The notes under the pieces were generated by a model. The model was not told the origin of the DNA. It saw nothing but the letters and a program-made list of their open reading frames with translations, and ran no database searches. Below are positions 44,059-53,410 of a stretch of DNA of 61,068 bases, one piece after another. Position 1 is the stretch's first letter. Every line of letters starts with the position of its first letter. This DNA comes from Myxococcales bacterium (GTDB lineage: Bacteria; Myxococcota_A; Polyangia; Haliangiales; Haliangiaceae): assembly GCA_005779305.1 (NCBI GenBank), contig SXJR01000346.1, forward strand, positions 1-61,068. The letters are read 5' to 3'. Both the position numbers and the translations under genes were made by a program.

Positions 44059-44118
44059 CCGACGAACGCCGCCAGGCGCTGGCCGGCCAGCGTCGCCAGC
44101 AACGGGCCGGCCGGTCAG
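44055..44118. repeat. Nested inverted repeats between divergent kinase genes
   Basis: A perfect 16-bp palindrome CGCTGGCCGGCCAGCG (44077-44092) is flanked by outer arms CTGACCG (44055-44061) and CGGTCAG (44112-44118). It lies 52 bp before the plus-strand kinase start and may act as a terminator for the relic ORF or as a regulator site. Confidence 0.45.
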
Positions 44119-44169
44119 GGCGCACCTCGCATCCGGCCTGAAGCGATATCATCGGTAGGTGGTGGTGGC

Positions 44170-45759
44170 ATGACCTCGACTGGCCGGCGGACGATCGGGT
44201 CCACGGGGGCCAGCGGCACCGCCGCCACCGACCGGCTCGCGTACCATCGCTTCGCCGCCGAGATGCTGCGAGCCCGCGGCGTCCTGTTGATCGCCTGCAG
44301 CCTGTGGCTGGTGGTCGGGATCGTGCTCGATCTGCTGGTGGTGCCCGTGCTCGGCCGCGGCGGCAGCCTGGTGCCGATGATCTACCGGCTCTGCGCGTCC
44401 GGCTATCAGGCCGCGGTGCTGGTGGTCCTGTTCCGCACGCCGCTGCCGCCGCCGCGGCTGACGGTGCCGCTGGTCGCCGCGATCTTTCCGGTCACGGCGC
44501 TGGCGCTCACCGTGATCAGCGCGCGGGTCGGCGGCCTGACCTCGCCCTATGCGACCGGCCTGTTCGCCATCCTGATGGCGCAGGCGCTGGGGCTGCCGCA
44601 ACACTGGCGGCGCGGTGCGGCCCTGGCGTTCCTGACCGCGTCGATCTACCCGGCCGGCATGCTGTTCATGTCCCGCTTCGATCCGGTGCTGGACGCGCAG
44701 CTGAACGACCGGGCCGCGGTCGCCTCGTTCGTCACCGTGATGGCGGTGGTCGGCGCCTGCGCCGTGCTGGTGGCCTGGGGCGGACACATCGTGTGGTCGC
44801 TACGCCAGAGCGTGTTCGAGAGCAAGAGCATCGGTCGCTACCGGCTGTCGCGCCGGATCGGCAAGGGCGGCATGGGCGAGGTGTGGCGCGCGCTCGACAA
44901 GGCGACCCGCACCGACGTCGCGCTCAAGATCCTGTCGCCCGAGCAGGGCCGAAACCCAGCGGCGATCGCCCGCTTCGAGCGCGAGATCCAGGCCACCGCC
45001 GAGCTCGCTCACCCCGGCGTGGTCCGCATCCACGACTGGGGCGTCACCGACGACGGCGTCTGGTACTACGCGATGGAGCTCCTCGACGGCATCGACCTGG
45101 CCACGCTGGTCAAGCGCCACGGCCAGCTGCCGCCCGGGATGTGCGTGCACATCGGGGTCCAGTGCTGTCACGCGATCGCGCTCGCCCACGAGCGCGGCAT
45201 CGTCCATCGCGATCTGACGCCTGGCAACGTGTTCGTGCTTGCCGGCACCGGCGAGCTCGACCGGGTCAAGGTGCTCGACTTCGGCGTCGCCCGGGTCGGC
45301 GGCGACGACGGCCTGACCCAGGCCGGCGCGGTGATGGGGACTCCCGGCTACATCGCGCCCGAGGTCGTCGCCGGCGGTCAGGCTGGCATCGCCGCCGACG
45401 TGTTCGGCCTCGCCGCGACGATCCACTTCGCGCTCACCGGGCGCAATCCACGTGACGCGGCCGGCAAGCCGCCCTCGGCGCTGGTGGCCGGCGTGCCGCT
45501 CGCGCTCGACGACGTGCTGGTGAGCGCGCTCGATCCTGATCCGGCGCGGCGTCCGGCCAGCGCCGCCGAGCTCGGGTTGCGGCTCGAGGCGACTGGCCTC
45601 GGCCGCGGCGCCGGCGGCTACCGCCTCGATCTACCGCCGACCGACAAGGCACCGACCTTCGCGCTCGAGGCGACCCAGGCCGCCGTGCACGAACCCGAGC
45701 CGGTGACCCACGCCGATGCCCCCGCCGCCCGCAACCGCGGCGACGTCAGCGGCGCCTGA
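44170..45759 (+). CDS. Membrane-integrated Ser/Thr protein kinase
   Basis: A 529-residue kinase with an N-terminal membrane domain of about six helices (~36-62, 70-90, 98-118, 125-140, 150-168, 185-210), an uncommon order since most have one helix after the kinase. The kinase domain starts ~222: GKGGMGEVW (231-239), Lys253 (VALKIL), HRDLTPGN (346-353) with Thr350 where Lys is usual, DFG (370-372), GTPGYIAPEV. The Lys-to-Thr change touches substrate/ATP handling; DFG, HRD and the VAIK-type Lys are intact, so it may still be active. The tail after ~490 is Pro/Ala-rich. Confidence 0.88.
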   Translation: MTSTGRRTIGSTGASGTAATDRLAYHRFAAEMLRARGVLLIACSLWLVVGIVLDLLVVPVLGRGGSLVPMIYRLCASGYQAAVLVVLFRTPLPPPRLTVPLVAAIFPVTALALTVISARVGGLTSPYATGLFAILMAQALGLPQHWRRGAALAFLTASIYPAGMLFMSRFDPVLDAQLNDRAAVASFVTVMAVVGACAVLVAWGGHIVWSLRQSVFESKSIGRYRLSRRIGKGGMGEVWRALDKATRTDVALKILSPEQGRNPAAIARFEREIQATAELAHPGVVRIHDWGVTDDGVWYYAMELLDGIDLATLVKRHGQLPPGMCVHIGVQCCHAIALAHERGIVHRDLTPGNVFVLAGTGELDRVKVLDFGVARVGGDDGLTQAGAVMGTPGYIAPEVVAGGQAGIAADVFGLAATIHFALTGRNPRDAAGKPPSALVAGVPLALDDVLVSALDPDPARRPASAAELGLRLEATGLGRGAGGYRLDLPPTDKAPTFALEATQAAVHEPEPVTHADAPAARNRGDVSGA

Positions 45760-45813
45760 TCCCCGCGGGCATATTGTCGCCGGTCTGGGTCCTGCGGACG
45801 TATCATCGAATGT

Positions 45814-47334
45814 ATGCACATCCGGATCGGACTGATCGCGTCGATGACGCTGGTCGCCGCCTGCAAGGGCAAGTCGACGCCGCTCCCCAAGCTGGCCGAA
45901 CAGGCCCCGGTGATGGCCGACGCGGCCAGGCTGGCAGGTGCCGAGGCCCGAGTCCCCCCGGTGCTGGTCACGATCGCGACCGATGGCGCGCTCGCGGTGG
46001 CCGACGCGCCGCGGACGCCCGACGCGTGGACGGTGCTGAGCACCAAGGCGCCGCGCACCAAGGGGCAGCCCATCGATCTCGCCTCGATCGGTCCGCTGGT
46101 CAAGGAGGCCACGGCGCTCGGGTCGAAGATCGAGCCGATGCTCGCCGATCGCAAGGGCGCGCCTGACGTCGATCTGACCGCGGCGCCCAGCGCCGCCGGG
46201 CTGGACGACGATCCGCCGCCGCCCGAGCCGGAGGAGGAGCTCGAGGGTGAGGACGACGAGTCGGGCGGCATCGGCACGGCCATGGCGCTCGACGAGGGCA
46301 AGATGGGGAAGAAGGACTCCGACCGCGCCGCCGGCAGCTACACGCTGAAACGCGCGGACGATGAGCAGCTGGCCCGCGACCAGGCCATCGCGGCCGCTCG
46401 CAGCGCCGGCATCATCGCCAACCTCGACCATGGCCGGGTCCGCGGCGGGTTCGGCGGCGCCGGCACCGCGCCCGATCCCGAGATGCCGACCCGCGCGCTC
46501 CAGATCGTCGGCCGTGCCGTGTCCGAACGCGATCGCGACCCGCGCGCGCTCATCGTCGCCGCGCCGAAGGCGAAGGCGACCGTGCTCGTCGACGTCATCG
46601 CCGCCATCGGCCCGAGCTTCATCGCCGTCTCCCACCAGAGCACGCTCCGCGCCCTGCGCGTCGGGTTCGAGCTCGACCGCGTCGGCTTCGACTCCATGGA
46701 GGGCGGCGATCGCTGGATCGAGGTCCGCATCGGCGCCGACGCCCTGACGATCGAGGCGGTCCCGGCGCCGCCGCTGACGGTGCCGTGGGCCCAGGGCCCG
46801 CTCGACGCGGCGGCGCTGACCAAGGCCTACGCAGCGGCCCGAACCGAACTCGGCGACCAGCAGCGCCTCGACGTCGACATCCTGGTCGGGCCCGACACCG
46901 ACGTCCAGCGCGCAGTCGACGCGATCGCTGCGCTCGACGCCGCCGGCGCGCTGGCGATCTCGCTGGGTCGCGCCCCCGCCCTCGACAGCCCCGAGGCCGC
47001 CAAGCGCGGCAAGCGCATCGTGCGCGCCACCCTCGGCCAGCCGCAGTCGGTGGGCGATCTCGACCGCGCCATCATCCGCCGCTTCATCCTCGAGAAGAAG
47101 CCGCAGATCAAGGCCTGCTACGAGCAGGCGCTGCTCACCAACCCCGAGCTCGAGGGCACGGTGTCGACGCAGTTCTTCATCGCGCCCACCGGCACGGTGG
47201 CGGCAGCCAGCGCTGCCGGCCTGACCCCCGAGGTCGCCGATTGCGTCGCCACGATCATCAAGGCGATCGAGTTCCCCAAGCCCAAGGGTGGCGGCGGCGT
47301 CCAGGTCAACTACCCGTTCACGTTCCAGCAGTAG
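45814..47334 (+). CDS. AgmX/PglI C-terminal-domain lipoprotein
   Basis: A 506-residue exported protein (MTLVAAC, Cys17). A low-complexity acidic Pro/Glu stretch lies at ~130-160. The middle (~230-370) has two ExbD-like alpha/beta modules (ALIVAAPKAKATVLVDVIAA; RLDVDILVGPDTDVQRAVDA). The last ~95 residues (IIRRFILEKKPQIKACYEQA, GTVSTQFFIAPTGTVAAA, VADCVATIIKAIEFP) match the AgmX/PglI C-terminal domain, a TonB-C relative tied to gliding and envelope complexes in Myxococcus. It should be periplasmic and bind partners of a TolQR/ExbBD-type motor. It follows the kinase by 54 bp. Confidence 0.82.
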   Translation: MHIRIGLIASMTLVAACKGKSTPLPKLAEQAPVMADAARLAGAEARVPPVLVTIATDGALAVADAPRTPDAWTVLSTKAPRTKGQPIDLASIGPLVKEATALGSKIEPMLADRKGAPDVDLTAAPSAAGLDDDPPPPEPEEELEGEDDESGGIGTAMALDEGKMGKKDSDRAAGSYTLKRADDEQLARDQAIAAARSAGIIANLDHGRVRGGFGGAGTAPDPEMPTRALQIVGRAVSERDRDPRALIVAAPKAKATVLVDVIAAIGPSFIAVSHQSTLRALRVGFELDRVGFDSMEGGDRWIEVRIGADALTIEAVPAPPLTVPWAQGPLDAAALTKAYAAARTELGDQQRLDVDILVGPDTDVQRAVDAIAALDAAGALAISLGRAPALDSPEAAKRGKRIVRATLGQPQSVGDLDRAIIRRFILEKKPQIKACYEQALLTNPELEGTVSTQFFIAPTGTVAAASAAGLTPEVADCVATIIKAIEFPKPKGGGGVQVNYPFTFQQ

Positions 47335-47352
47335 CGACTGCCCGGCGCCGCG

Positions 47353-48615
47353 TCAGGGCCAGATCGAGTGGTGGATGACCGATTCGACGACGGACCCGTC
47401 GTCGCGCTCGATCGAGATGCGTTCCGGACCCTCGCGCGCACCCGTGGCGTACGCGCGGTACTCCTTGCTGCGGCTGATCGTGCGCAGCGCCGGTAGACGA
47501 GGCGAACGCGCGAGGGCGCGGACGACGGCGTCGCCGACCCCCGAGCCGTCGCGGGCGCCGATCTTCGTTCCTTCGGCTGGCACCTCACCCAGGTCCAGGC
47601 GCTCGAGCCGCTCGAGGCCCACCGCCTCACGGGCGAGCAGACTCGCAGCCCGATCCGTGACACCCGCGCCGAGGTGGAGCTCGACGAGCGACGGGAACGC
47701 GCCCGACCGCGCGAGGTGCGCGACGCCGCCGTCCCCGATCTGGTGCTGTCCGAACCAGAGCTTCACGGCGGTGCGGAACTCGCCACTCTCGATCAGCCCG
47801 CGGAGCTCCGCCGTCTCGAGCCGACTGGCCCCGAGATCGAGCACGCCGAAGCGAAACGGCACGCGCGGCGCGGGGCGCGGCAGCACCCGCCCCTCGCCCA
47901 GGTTCGCCCGCAGCTCGGCCACGCCGGCCTCGGAAACGTTCGCGCCACGAACGTCGATCAGCTCGAGCCGCAACCCGTCTGCGAGTCTCGCGAGCGCACC
48001 ACAGGCGCTGCCGGCGATCCGTCCGTGGTGGGTCGAGAGCACCCGCAGCCCAAGGAGGTGGCGCAGCTCGAGCGCGAGCCGGGCGACCGCGGCCTCGTCA
48101 TCGAGGAACATGGCCAGCTCGAGCTCGCGCAGGCCCGCGAGGTGCGGCGAGGCGAGGATCGTCGCGTTGTCCTGGAAGTCACTCGGCAACGTGAGCCGGC
48201 GAAGCCTGGCCAGCGCCGGACACGCGGCGAGCTGAGCAGCCTGATTGGGGAAGTACGGGGTACGGTCATAGACCCGGATCGGCGCCGCTCGCATCAGCCG
48301 CGCTGCGTGCGTCGCGAAGTCGGCCGCGCTGCAGGACAGCTCCTCGACGAACCCGCGGCGCACGCCGTAGCTGTGTGGGAAGCTGCGGTCGACCTGGGTG
48401 AAGAACGCGAACGACGGCAGCTTCGCGGCGCGCTCGACGAGCTCGGCGCGCGCCGGATCATCACGCTCAAGCTGGTCGAGCGCGCACGCCAGGCGGATGT
48501 GCTCGCCGCGTCCATCGCCGCGATCGGTGAGATGGCGAGCGAGCTCGAGCCGCGGCTCGTCCTCCTCGGGCGCGGCGAGGATCGCCTCGAAGTACGGGCG
48601 CAGCTCGTCGGTCAC
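47353..48615 (-). CDS. TIGR02996-domain leucine-rich-repeat protein
   Basis: A 420-residue cytosolic protein. The N-terminal ~45 residues (ILAAPEEDEPRLELARHLTD then RGDGRGEHIRL) match TIGR02996, the repeat-companion domain of Myxococcota and Planctomycetes. The remainder is irregular leucine-rich repeats (LAGLRELELAMFLDDEAAVA; LERLERLDLGEVPAEG). LRR proteins of this type are binding scaffolds; the partner is unknown. A short tail (ISIERDDGSVVESVIHHSIW) closes it. Divergent from the small membrane protein gene. Confidence 0.78.
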   Translation of the reverse strand: MTDELRPYFEAILAAPEEDEPRLELARHLTDRGDGRGEHIRLACALDQLERDDPARAELVERAAKLPSFAFFTQVDRSFPHSYGVRRGFVEELSCSAADFATHAARLMRAAPIRVYDRTPYFPNQAAQLAACPALARLRRLTLPSDFQDNATILASPHLAGLRELELAMFLDDEAAVARLALELRHLLGLRVLSTHHGRIAGSACGALARLADGLRLELIDVRGANVSEAGVAELRANLGEGRVLPRPAPRVPFRFGVLDLGASRLETAELRGLIESGEFRTAVKLWFGQHQIGDGGVAHLARSGAFPSLVELHLGAGVTDRAASLLAREAVGLERLERLDLGEVPAEGTKIGARDGSGVGDAVVRALARSPRLPALRTISRSKEYRAYATGAREGPERISIERDDGSVVESVIHHSIWP

Positions 48616-48691
48616 AGTACGAGGATACCGCCGGGCCTGCCGTCAGTCCCTGGCCCGGGCGCGTGACAAGACCCGCGACCGGCGGGAGACT

Positions 48692-49225
48692 GTGGCCGTG
48701 GCGCTTCGCCCCAGCTTCTTGGTCGACCTCCCGATGCCGAGCCGCGAGGCTATCGACGGCCTCGGCGCGCAGCTCGCCGCCGGTGCGCAGCAGCTCCGAC
48801 GCACCCGGGTGCCCGGCGGCGGTGGCAACACCGCGACCCGCGATCACGACCACCTGGTGCTGACCGTTCCTGAGTCGCAACAGCGCCTGTGGTCCCCGTG
48901 GCTCACGATCGACATCGCACCCAGCGACGCCGGCACGCGCCTGTTCGCGAGGTTCAGCCCCCATCCCTCGGTGTGGACGGGCTTCGCCTTCGGCTACCTG
49001 ACCACGAGCGTGGGGCTCGTCCTGTCGCTCATCTTCGCCGGCGCCAAGGCCATGGTCGGAGGCGACCCGTGGCCCTTCGCGATCTCGGCAGCCGCGGTGC
49101 TCGTCCTCGCCGCGATGTGGTCAGCTGCTCGCCTCGGCCAGCGGCTCGCGCAGGCGCAGATGAGTGCACTCCGAGATGAGCTCGAGCGCGCGGTGGCGGC
49201 ATGTCGGACCGGCCGCGATGGCTAA
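48692..49225 (+). CDS. Two-helix membrane protein, unknown function
   Basis: A 177-residue protein read from GTG 48692, which has GGGAG about five bases upstream; GTG 48698 is an alternative. A soluble N-terminal alpha/beta region (~1-95: HDHLVLTVPESQQRLWSPWL, TRLFARFSPHPS) leads to two membrane helices (~100-120 and ~126-148) and a C-terminal Ala/Arg-rich helix. The layout suggests a small inner-membrane protein with cytoplasmic ends. No family is recognised. The stop codons of this and the convergent lipoprotein overlap (CTAA). Confidence 0.55.
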   Translation: MAVALRPSFLVDLPMPSREAIDGLGAQLAAGAQQLRRTRVPGGGGNTATRDHDHLVLTVPESQQRLWSPWLTIDIAPSDAGTRLFARFSPHPSVWTGFAFGYLTTSVGLVLSLIFAGAKAMVGGDPWPFAISAAAVLVLAAMWSAARLGQRLAQAQMSALRDELERAVAACRTGRDG

Positions 49226-50013
49226 CCCGGCTCCTTGACCGTCAGCTTCCACACCTTCTCGGCATGGGGGAGGAAGGCCGGGTTGGCCTTCTCGAACACT
49301 GGATCGGCCTTGTAGTCGCCACCGCCGCCCGTCGCGTCGATGGTCTGGCCACGGAGCACGAACTTCTCGTCCTTCTCGACCAGCAAGACCTTGTGGGTGA
49401 TCGGACTCACATCCGACCGGCAGCCGGCGCTCCACGCGAAGGTCGCCTCGCCGTGGCCATCGGCGTCGAGATCGGTGACCGACCAGGCGCCGACCTGAGC
49501 GTAGATCGAGAGATCGAAGTCTTCGCACTCCTCGACCAGCTCCTTGTAGTCGCGTCCGACCGTCCAGCTCGCGTCGCCCTCGCGGATGGCGTGGGTGGCG
49601 ACCAGGAGTCCGCCGTTCTTCGGCTTCGACTGCAGCGTGATGACGATGGCGTTGGTGCCGTAGCGATCGGTCCACCCGATCACGTGCTGGCGCTTGCCGG
49701 GCAGCTTCAGCTCCTCGAGATCGGCGTCGGTGAGCTCGACCGCGATCACCTTGTCGGAAGCGGTCGGATCGACCTCCTGGGGGACATCGGGGGTCGGCGT
49801 CGGCGCGGTGGGAGCCGCGTCGGGTGAGGGAGTGCCCGCGACCGAGCCGGTGCCTGCGGCGGAAGAGCCTGCCGCCGCAGAGGAGCCAGAGCCGGTCGCG
49901 GCCTCGCCAGTCTTCGCCGCCTCCTTCTTGCTACAGCCCGCGGCCACGAGCAGCAGGGACGCCAGCGGCGCCAGCGGGATCAGGGGGCGGCAGTTCGTGT
50001 TGTTCCTGGGCAC
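49222..50013 (-). CDS. Lipoprotein of unknown function
   Basis: A 263-residue exported protein with a 26-residue signal peptide ending LLVAAGC (Cys27). A long Ser/Gly/Ala/Thr/Pro linker (~30-85) leads to a domain of ~170 residues with strands NAIVITLQSKPKNGGLLVAT and AWSVTDLDADGHGEATFAWS; the last carries a DxDxDG-like calcium loop (DLDADGHGE). One Cys pair (EECEDF, AGCRSD) could form a disulfide. Family not recognised. Its start is 244 bp from the divergent P450. Confidence 0.65.
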   Translation of the reverse strand: MPRNNTNCRPLIPLAPLASLLLVAAGCSKKEAAKTGEAATGSGSSAAAGSSAAGTGSVAGTPSPDAAPTAPTPTPDVPQEVDPTASDKVIAVELTDADLEELKLPGKRQHVIGWTDRYGTNAIVITLQSKPKNGGLLVATHAIREGDASWTVGRDYKELVEECEDFDLSIYAQVGAWSVTDLDADGHGEATFAWSAGCRSDVSPITHKVLLVEKDEKFVLRGQTIDATGGGGDYKADPVFEKANPAFLPHAEKVWKLTVKEPG

Positions 50014-50211
50014 GGCCGGACCTTACGCCAACACGACCGCCGGATGGCCGCGTATCCGCCCGGACCCGGCGCACCCGTAGTCGTCCGGTTCGTATCAGGG
50101 TCCACGCAGCTGGTCTGCTGGACTGGCCATGGTTGGTGATCGCATGTGGGGTCGGCGACCGGGCGGCGCGCTCCCCGCTCGTCAAGGGCGGCGGCGGCGC
50201 GACGGTTCAGG

Positions 50212-50251
50212 TGAAACATGTTTCATTCGAGATCAGGGTGAGCGTACGCTC
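50212..50251. promoter_or_regulatory. Two palindromic operators upstream of the P450 gene
   Basis: TGAAACATGTTTCA (50212-50225) and GAGCGTACGCTC (50240-50251) are both perfect palindromes, 14 bp apart, ending six bases before the GTG. The first contains GAAAC-AT-GTTTC, fitting the half-sites described for PsrA-type TetR fatty-acid regulators. Repressor binding here would block the P450 promoter or start. Confidence 0.6.
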
Positions 50252-50257
50252 CGCGGC

Positions 50258-51604
50258 GTGAATGTCGCCGCCCTGCCCGCCGCCCCGCGGCTCGCTCCCG
50301 TCGTCCCCGGCTGGCCCATCCTCGGCAGCGCCATTCCCATGGCGCGCGATCCGCTGGCGTTCCTGACCGCGGCCTACCGGAGGCTCGGCCCCATCTTCCG
50401 CGTCCGGGTGCCAGGCCGCGTGATCACCATCCTGGCCGGACCGGAGGCCAACCAGTTCATGAGCAAGGACAGCGAGACGCTGCTTCGCTCGACCGAGACC
50501 TGGCAGCCGTTCGTGGGGCTGTTCGGAGCCAAGCACAACGTCATCTCCAGCGACGGCGAGCTGCACTCCCGGCTACGCAAGATCATGAAGCGCAGCCATG
50601 GACGATCGATGGCTGCGCCGCACCTGCCGATGCTGACCGAGGTCGTGCGCGCGGGAGCCCTCGCCCTCCCGGTCGGCCGTCGTGTCGTCGTCATCTCGGC
50701 GCTGCGCCCGATGATCACCGAGCAGCTCGGGCGCCTCCTGGCCGGCCGCGCAGCGGCCGAACGGACCGATGATCTGGTGCGGGTCAACCGCGAGGCCACT
50801 GGCGTGTTCGTGGTCGGCGCACGGCCGGCGTGGACGTTGCGGTTGCCGCGTTACCGGCGCGCGCTGGCGCGGGTGCTCGCCCTCGGCGACGAGGTGCTGC
50901 GTGCCCACCGTGAAACGCCGCGCGACCCGGCGGCGTCGGATCTGATCGACGACCTGCTCGCAGCCGCCGCCGCCGATCCATCGCTTCTGTCCGAGGCCGA
51001 TCTGCGCATGGCCGCGATCGGCCCGTTCATCGCCGGCCTCGACACGGTGGCCAACGCCTGCGCCTTCCTCCTCTACGAGCTCCTCACGCGCGACGACGTG
51101 CGGGCCCGCGTCGTCGCAGAGGTCGACGAGCTCTTCGCCGCCGGGCCGCCCACCCTCGAGGGGCTGCGCTCACTGCGCACGCTGCACGCGGCCGCCATGG
51201 AGGCGCTGCGCCTGCATCCCATCTCGCCGGCACTCGCCCGCAACGCCGCGCGCGACTTCTCGTTCGCCGGTCACGACGTTCGCGAAGGCGACCCCATCCT
51301 CGTCGCGACCGGAGTCTCGCACTTCCTGCCCGAGCTCTGGGATCGCCCGGCGGAGTTCGACCTGCAGCGCTTCGAGGGGCCGCGAAAGCCCGGCGCGTAT
51401 GCACCGTACGGTCTGGGGCCGCACACCTGCCTCGGCGCCAGCCTGGCCGACGTGCAGGTGGTGATCCTGGTGGCGACGCTGCTCCATACCGTCGAGCTGC
51501 GCCTCGATCCGGCTGGATACCGGCTGCGCACGATCCTGTCGCCGGGGCCGACGCCGGACGCGGGCTTCGGGATGACGGTGGTCGGTCAGCGCGCGAACCG
51601 GTAG
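50258..51604 (+). CDS. Cytochrome P450
   Basis: A 448-residue soluble heme monooxygenase. I-helix: [16 protein letters not shown] (oxygen-activating Gly/Asp-Thr). K-helix ExxR: Glu315-Arg318 in [12 protein letters not shown]. Heme loop [16 protein letters not shown] with Cys391; the usual Phe of FxxGxxxCxG is Tyr. Near-N-terminal [19 protein letters not shown] is typical of the CYP51/sterol/fatty-acid type proline-rich hinge. Start is GTG at 50258 just after two palindromes; the frame is open further up but the text there is not protein-like. It converges on the lipid-modification operon with 19 bp overlap, so it may act on the same acyl chains. Confidence 0.88.
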   Translation: MNVAALPAAPRLAPVVPGWPILGSAIPMARDPLAFLTAAYRRLGPIFRVRVPGRVITILAGPEANQFMSKDSETLLRSTETWQPFVGLFGAKHNVISSDGELHSRLRKIMKRSHGRSMAAPHLPMLTEVVRAGALALPVGRRVVVISALRPMITEQLGRLLAGRAAAERTDDLVRVNREATGVFVVGARPAWTLRLPRYRRALARVLALGDEVLRAHRETPRDPAASDLIDDLLAAAAADPSLLSEADLRMAAIGPFIAGLDTVANACAFLLYELLTRDDVRARVVAEVDELFAAGPPTLEGLRSLRTLHAAAMEALRLHPISPALARNAARDFSFAGHDVREGDPILVATGVSHFLPELWDRPAEFDLQRFEGPRKPGAYAPYGLGPHTCLGASLADVQVVILVATLLHTVELRLDPAGYRLRTILSPGPTPDAGFGMTVVGQRANR

Positions 51605-52617
51605 TGCGAGACCCACCACTCCTCGCCGCCGCGCCAGCCGAACAGCTCCTCGCACGCCATGAAGAAGATCCGCCAGCGATGGAGCCACCGGTCGGCGTCT
51701 GCGTCGCCGTAGGCCCGGGCCAGCACGCGGCGCACGTCGCCGCGGCGGTCGTCGAGGTTGTCGAGCCAGGCGCGCGCGGTTCGCGCGTAGTGCGTGCCGT
51801 TGACCCGCCAGTGCTCCTCGATCCGGAGGTCGCGCTGGAAATACAGGAGCAGATCGTCGCTGGGCATGATCCCGCCGGTGAAGAACCAGCGACCCATCCA
51901 GTTTCCGGGTTCGTCGTCGGCGACGAACGGGTACGCGGCGGTGCGGTGGCAGAAGATGTGGACGAACAGCTTGCCGCCGGGCGCGAGCCAGCGCGCGATC
52001 CGCGCCAGCAGCGCCTCGTAGTTGCGCATGTACTCGAACATCTCGACCGAGACCACGCGATCGAACGCGCCCTCGGCCTCGAAGGTGTTCATGTCGGCGG
52101 TGATGACGGTGACGTTGGTGAGTCCGCGGCGGCGGCACTCGGCCTCGATGTGTGCGCGTTGCGACGCCGAGTTCGACACCGCGGTGATGCGCGCGAGCGG
52201 CAGCCGGGCCGCCATGGCGAGGGTGAGCGAGCCCCAGCCACAGCCGAGCTCGAGGATCGACATCCCGTCCGCCACCTCGGCGCGCTCCATCGTGAGCGCG
52301 AGCATCGCGTCCTCGGCGTCGTCGAGCCGGTCGACGCCGGGCGGGAAGAAGGCGCTCGAGTACTTGCGGTGCTTGCCAAGGACCAGGCCGAAGAACTCGG
52401 CGGGCACCTCGTAGTGCTGGGCGTTGGCCTTGTCCACCTCGAGCGCGATCGGACTTCCGCGTAGCTCGTCCACGAACCGCTGCTGGGTCCGGCGCAGGTC
52501 GCGCGCGGTGCGCTGCTCGGCGGCGAGCCGGGACCGCAGGAGCCAGTGGATGCCGGTGCGGATCACGGGGTCGGGCAACCAGCCGCGCTCGGCGGCGTCG
52601 ATCGTGCGGGCGAACAT
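51586..52617 (-). CDS. CFA-synthase/coclaurine-N-methyltransferase-like SAM methyltransferase
   Basis: A 343-residue enzyme. The N-terminal helical region and [20 protein letters not shown] with YSSAFFP are shared by the CFA synthase superfamily; the SAM loop is [16 protein letters not shown], and [14 protein letters not shown] lines the active site. It is closer to the plant coclaurine-N-methyltransferase-like subgroup than to classic Cfa, and lacks the Cfa N-terminal domain. It probably adds a methyl or methylene to an unsaturated lipid. TGA of the DUF1295 gene is one base before its ATG (TGAGATG). Last gene of the five-gene operon. Confidence 0.8.
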   Translation of the reverse strand: MFARTIDAAERGWLPDPVIRTGIHWLLRSRLAAEQRTARDLRRTQQRFVDELRGSPIALEVDKANAQHYEVPAEFFGLVLGKHRKYSSAFFPPGVDRLDDAEDAMLALTMERAEVADGMSILELGCGWGSLTLAMAARLPLARITAVSNSASQRAHIEAECRRRGLTNVTVITADMNTFEAEGAFDRVVSVEMFEYMRNYEALLARIARWLAPGGKLFVHIFCHRTAAYPFVADDEPGNWMGRWFFTGGIMPSDDLLLYFQRDLRIEEHWRVNGTHYARTARAWLDNLDDRRGDVRRVLARAYGDADADRWLHRWRIFFMACEELFGWRGGEEWWVSHYRFAR

Positions 52618-52618
52618 C

Positions 52619-53410
52619 TCAGGCCTCCTCGGGATCGGGCTTCGGGAACCAGGGGACAAACACGCTGGTGGTGCGCTGGTAGGCTCGGTAGTCGTCGCCA
52701 CGGCTGCGCAGCGCCTGGGCCTCGGTGTGGGGGATGCCAGTGACCTTGATCAGGAAGGCGAGCATCACGGCCGGACCGAGGAGCGCGACCCAGCCGTGCG
52801 GCGCGCCCCAGGCGATCGCGACGTAGGCCCACCAGGTGATCCACTCGAAGAAGTAGTTGGGGTGCCGCGAGTAGCGCCACAGGCCGTCGCGGCAGGTCTT
52901 GCCGCGCTGGTCGGCGCGGGCCCGGAACCGCGCCAGCTGGGCGTCGGCGATCGCCTCGCCGCCGACGCCGATCGCCCAGATCACCACGCCGACGGCGTCG
53001 GTCCAGGCGAGCGGGCGATCACCACCCATCGCGATCACGAGCGGGATCGAGAACATCACCGACCAGATCGCCTGGACCTGGAAGAACACGAAGAAGTTGC
53101 GGTTCGCGCGATCGCCCCACGCCGCGCGGAGCGCGCGGTAGCGACCGTCCTCGACGCGGGCGCCGCCCAGGATGCGGCGCCCGAGGTGCCACGCCAGCCG
53201 CGCGCCCCAGATGGCGCCGAGCGCGCCGACCAGCGCGCGCCGCTCGGCGAGCCCATCACCGGCGAGCGCGTAGAGCACCGCCAGCGCCGCGATGGCCGCG
53301 CTCCAGCCGACGTCGACCAGGCTGGCATCGGACCGACGGCGCTGATCCCACCACAGCGCCACCTGCCCCAGCGCCACCGCGCCCCACCCGATCCCGACCA
53401 GCCAGGTCAA
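52619..53410 (-). CDS. DUF1295 (steroid 5-alpha-reductase-like) membrane protein
   Basis: A 263-residue inner-membrane protein with about six hydrophobic helices. The family signature is [20 protein letters not shown], followed by [19 protein letters not shown] and [18 protein letters not shown]. Relatives reduce or isomerise double bonds in lipids or sterols using NAD(P)H. The start is TTG at 53410, whose TTGA overlaps the stop of the CFA gene; no ATG exists early in the frame and the resulting length fits the family. It sits between two CFA-type genes in one operon. Confidence 0.82.
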   Translation of the reverse strand: MTWLVGIGWGAVALGQVALWWDQRRRSDASLVDVGWSAAIAALAVLYALAGDGLAERRALVGALGAIWGARLAWHLGRRILGGARVEDGRYRALRAAWGDRANRNFFVFFQVQAIWSVMFSIPLVIAMGGDRPLAWTDAVGVVIWAIGVGGEAIADAQLARFRARADQRGKTCRDGLWRYSRHPNYFFEWITWWAYVAIAWGAPHGWVALLGPAVMLAFLIKVTGIPHTEAQALRSRGDDYRAYQRTTSVFVPWFPKPDPEEA

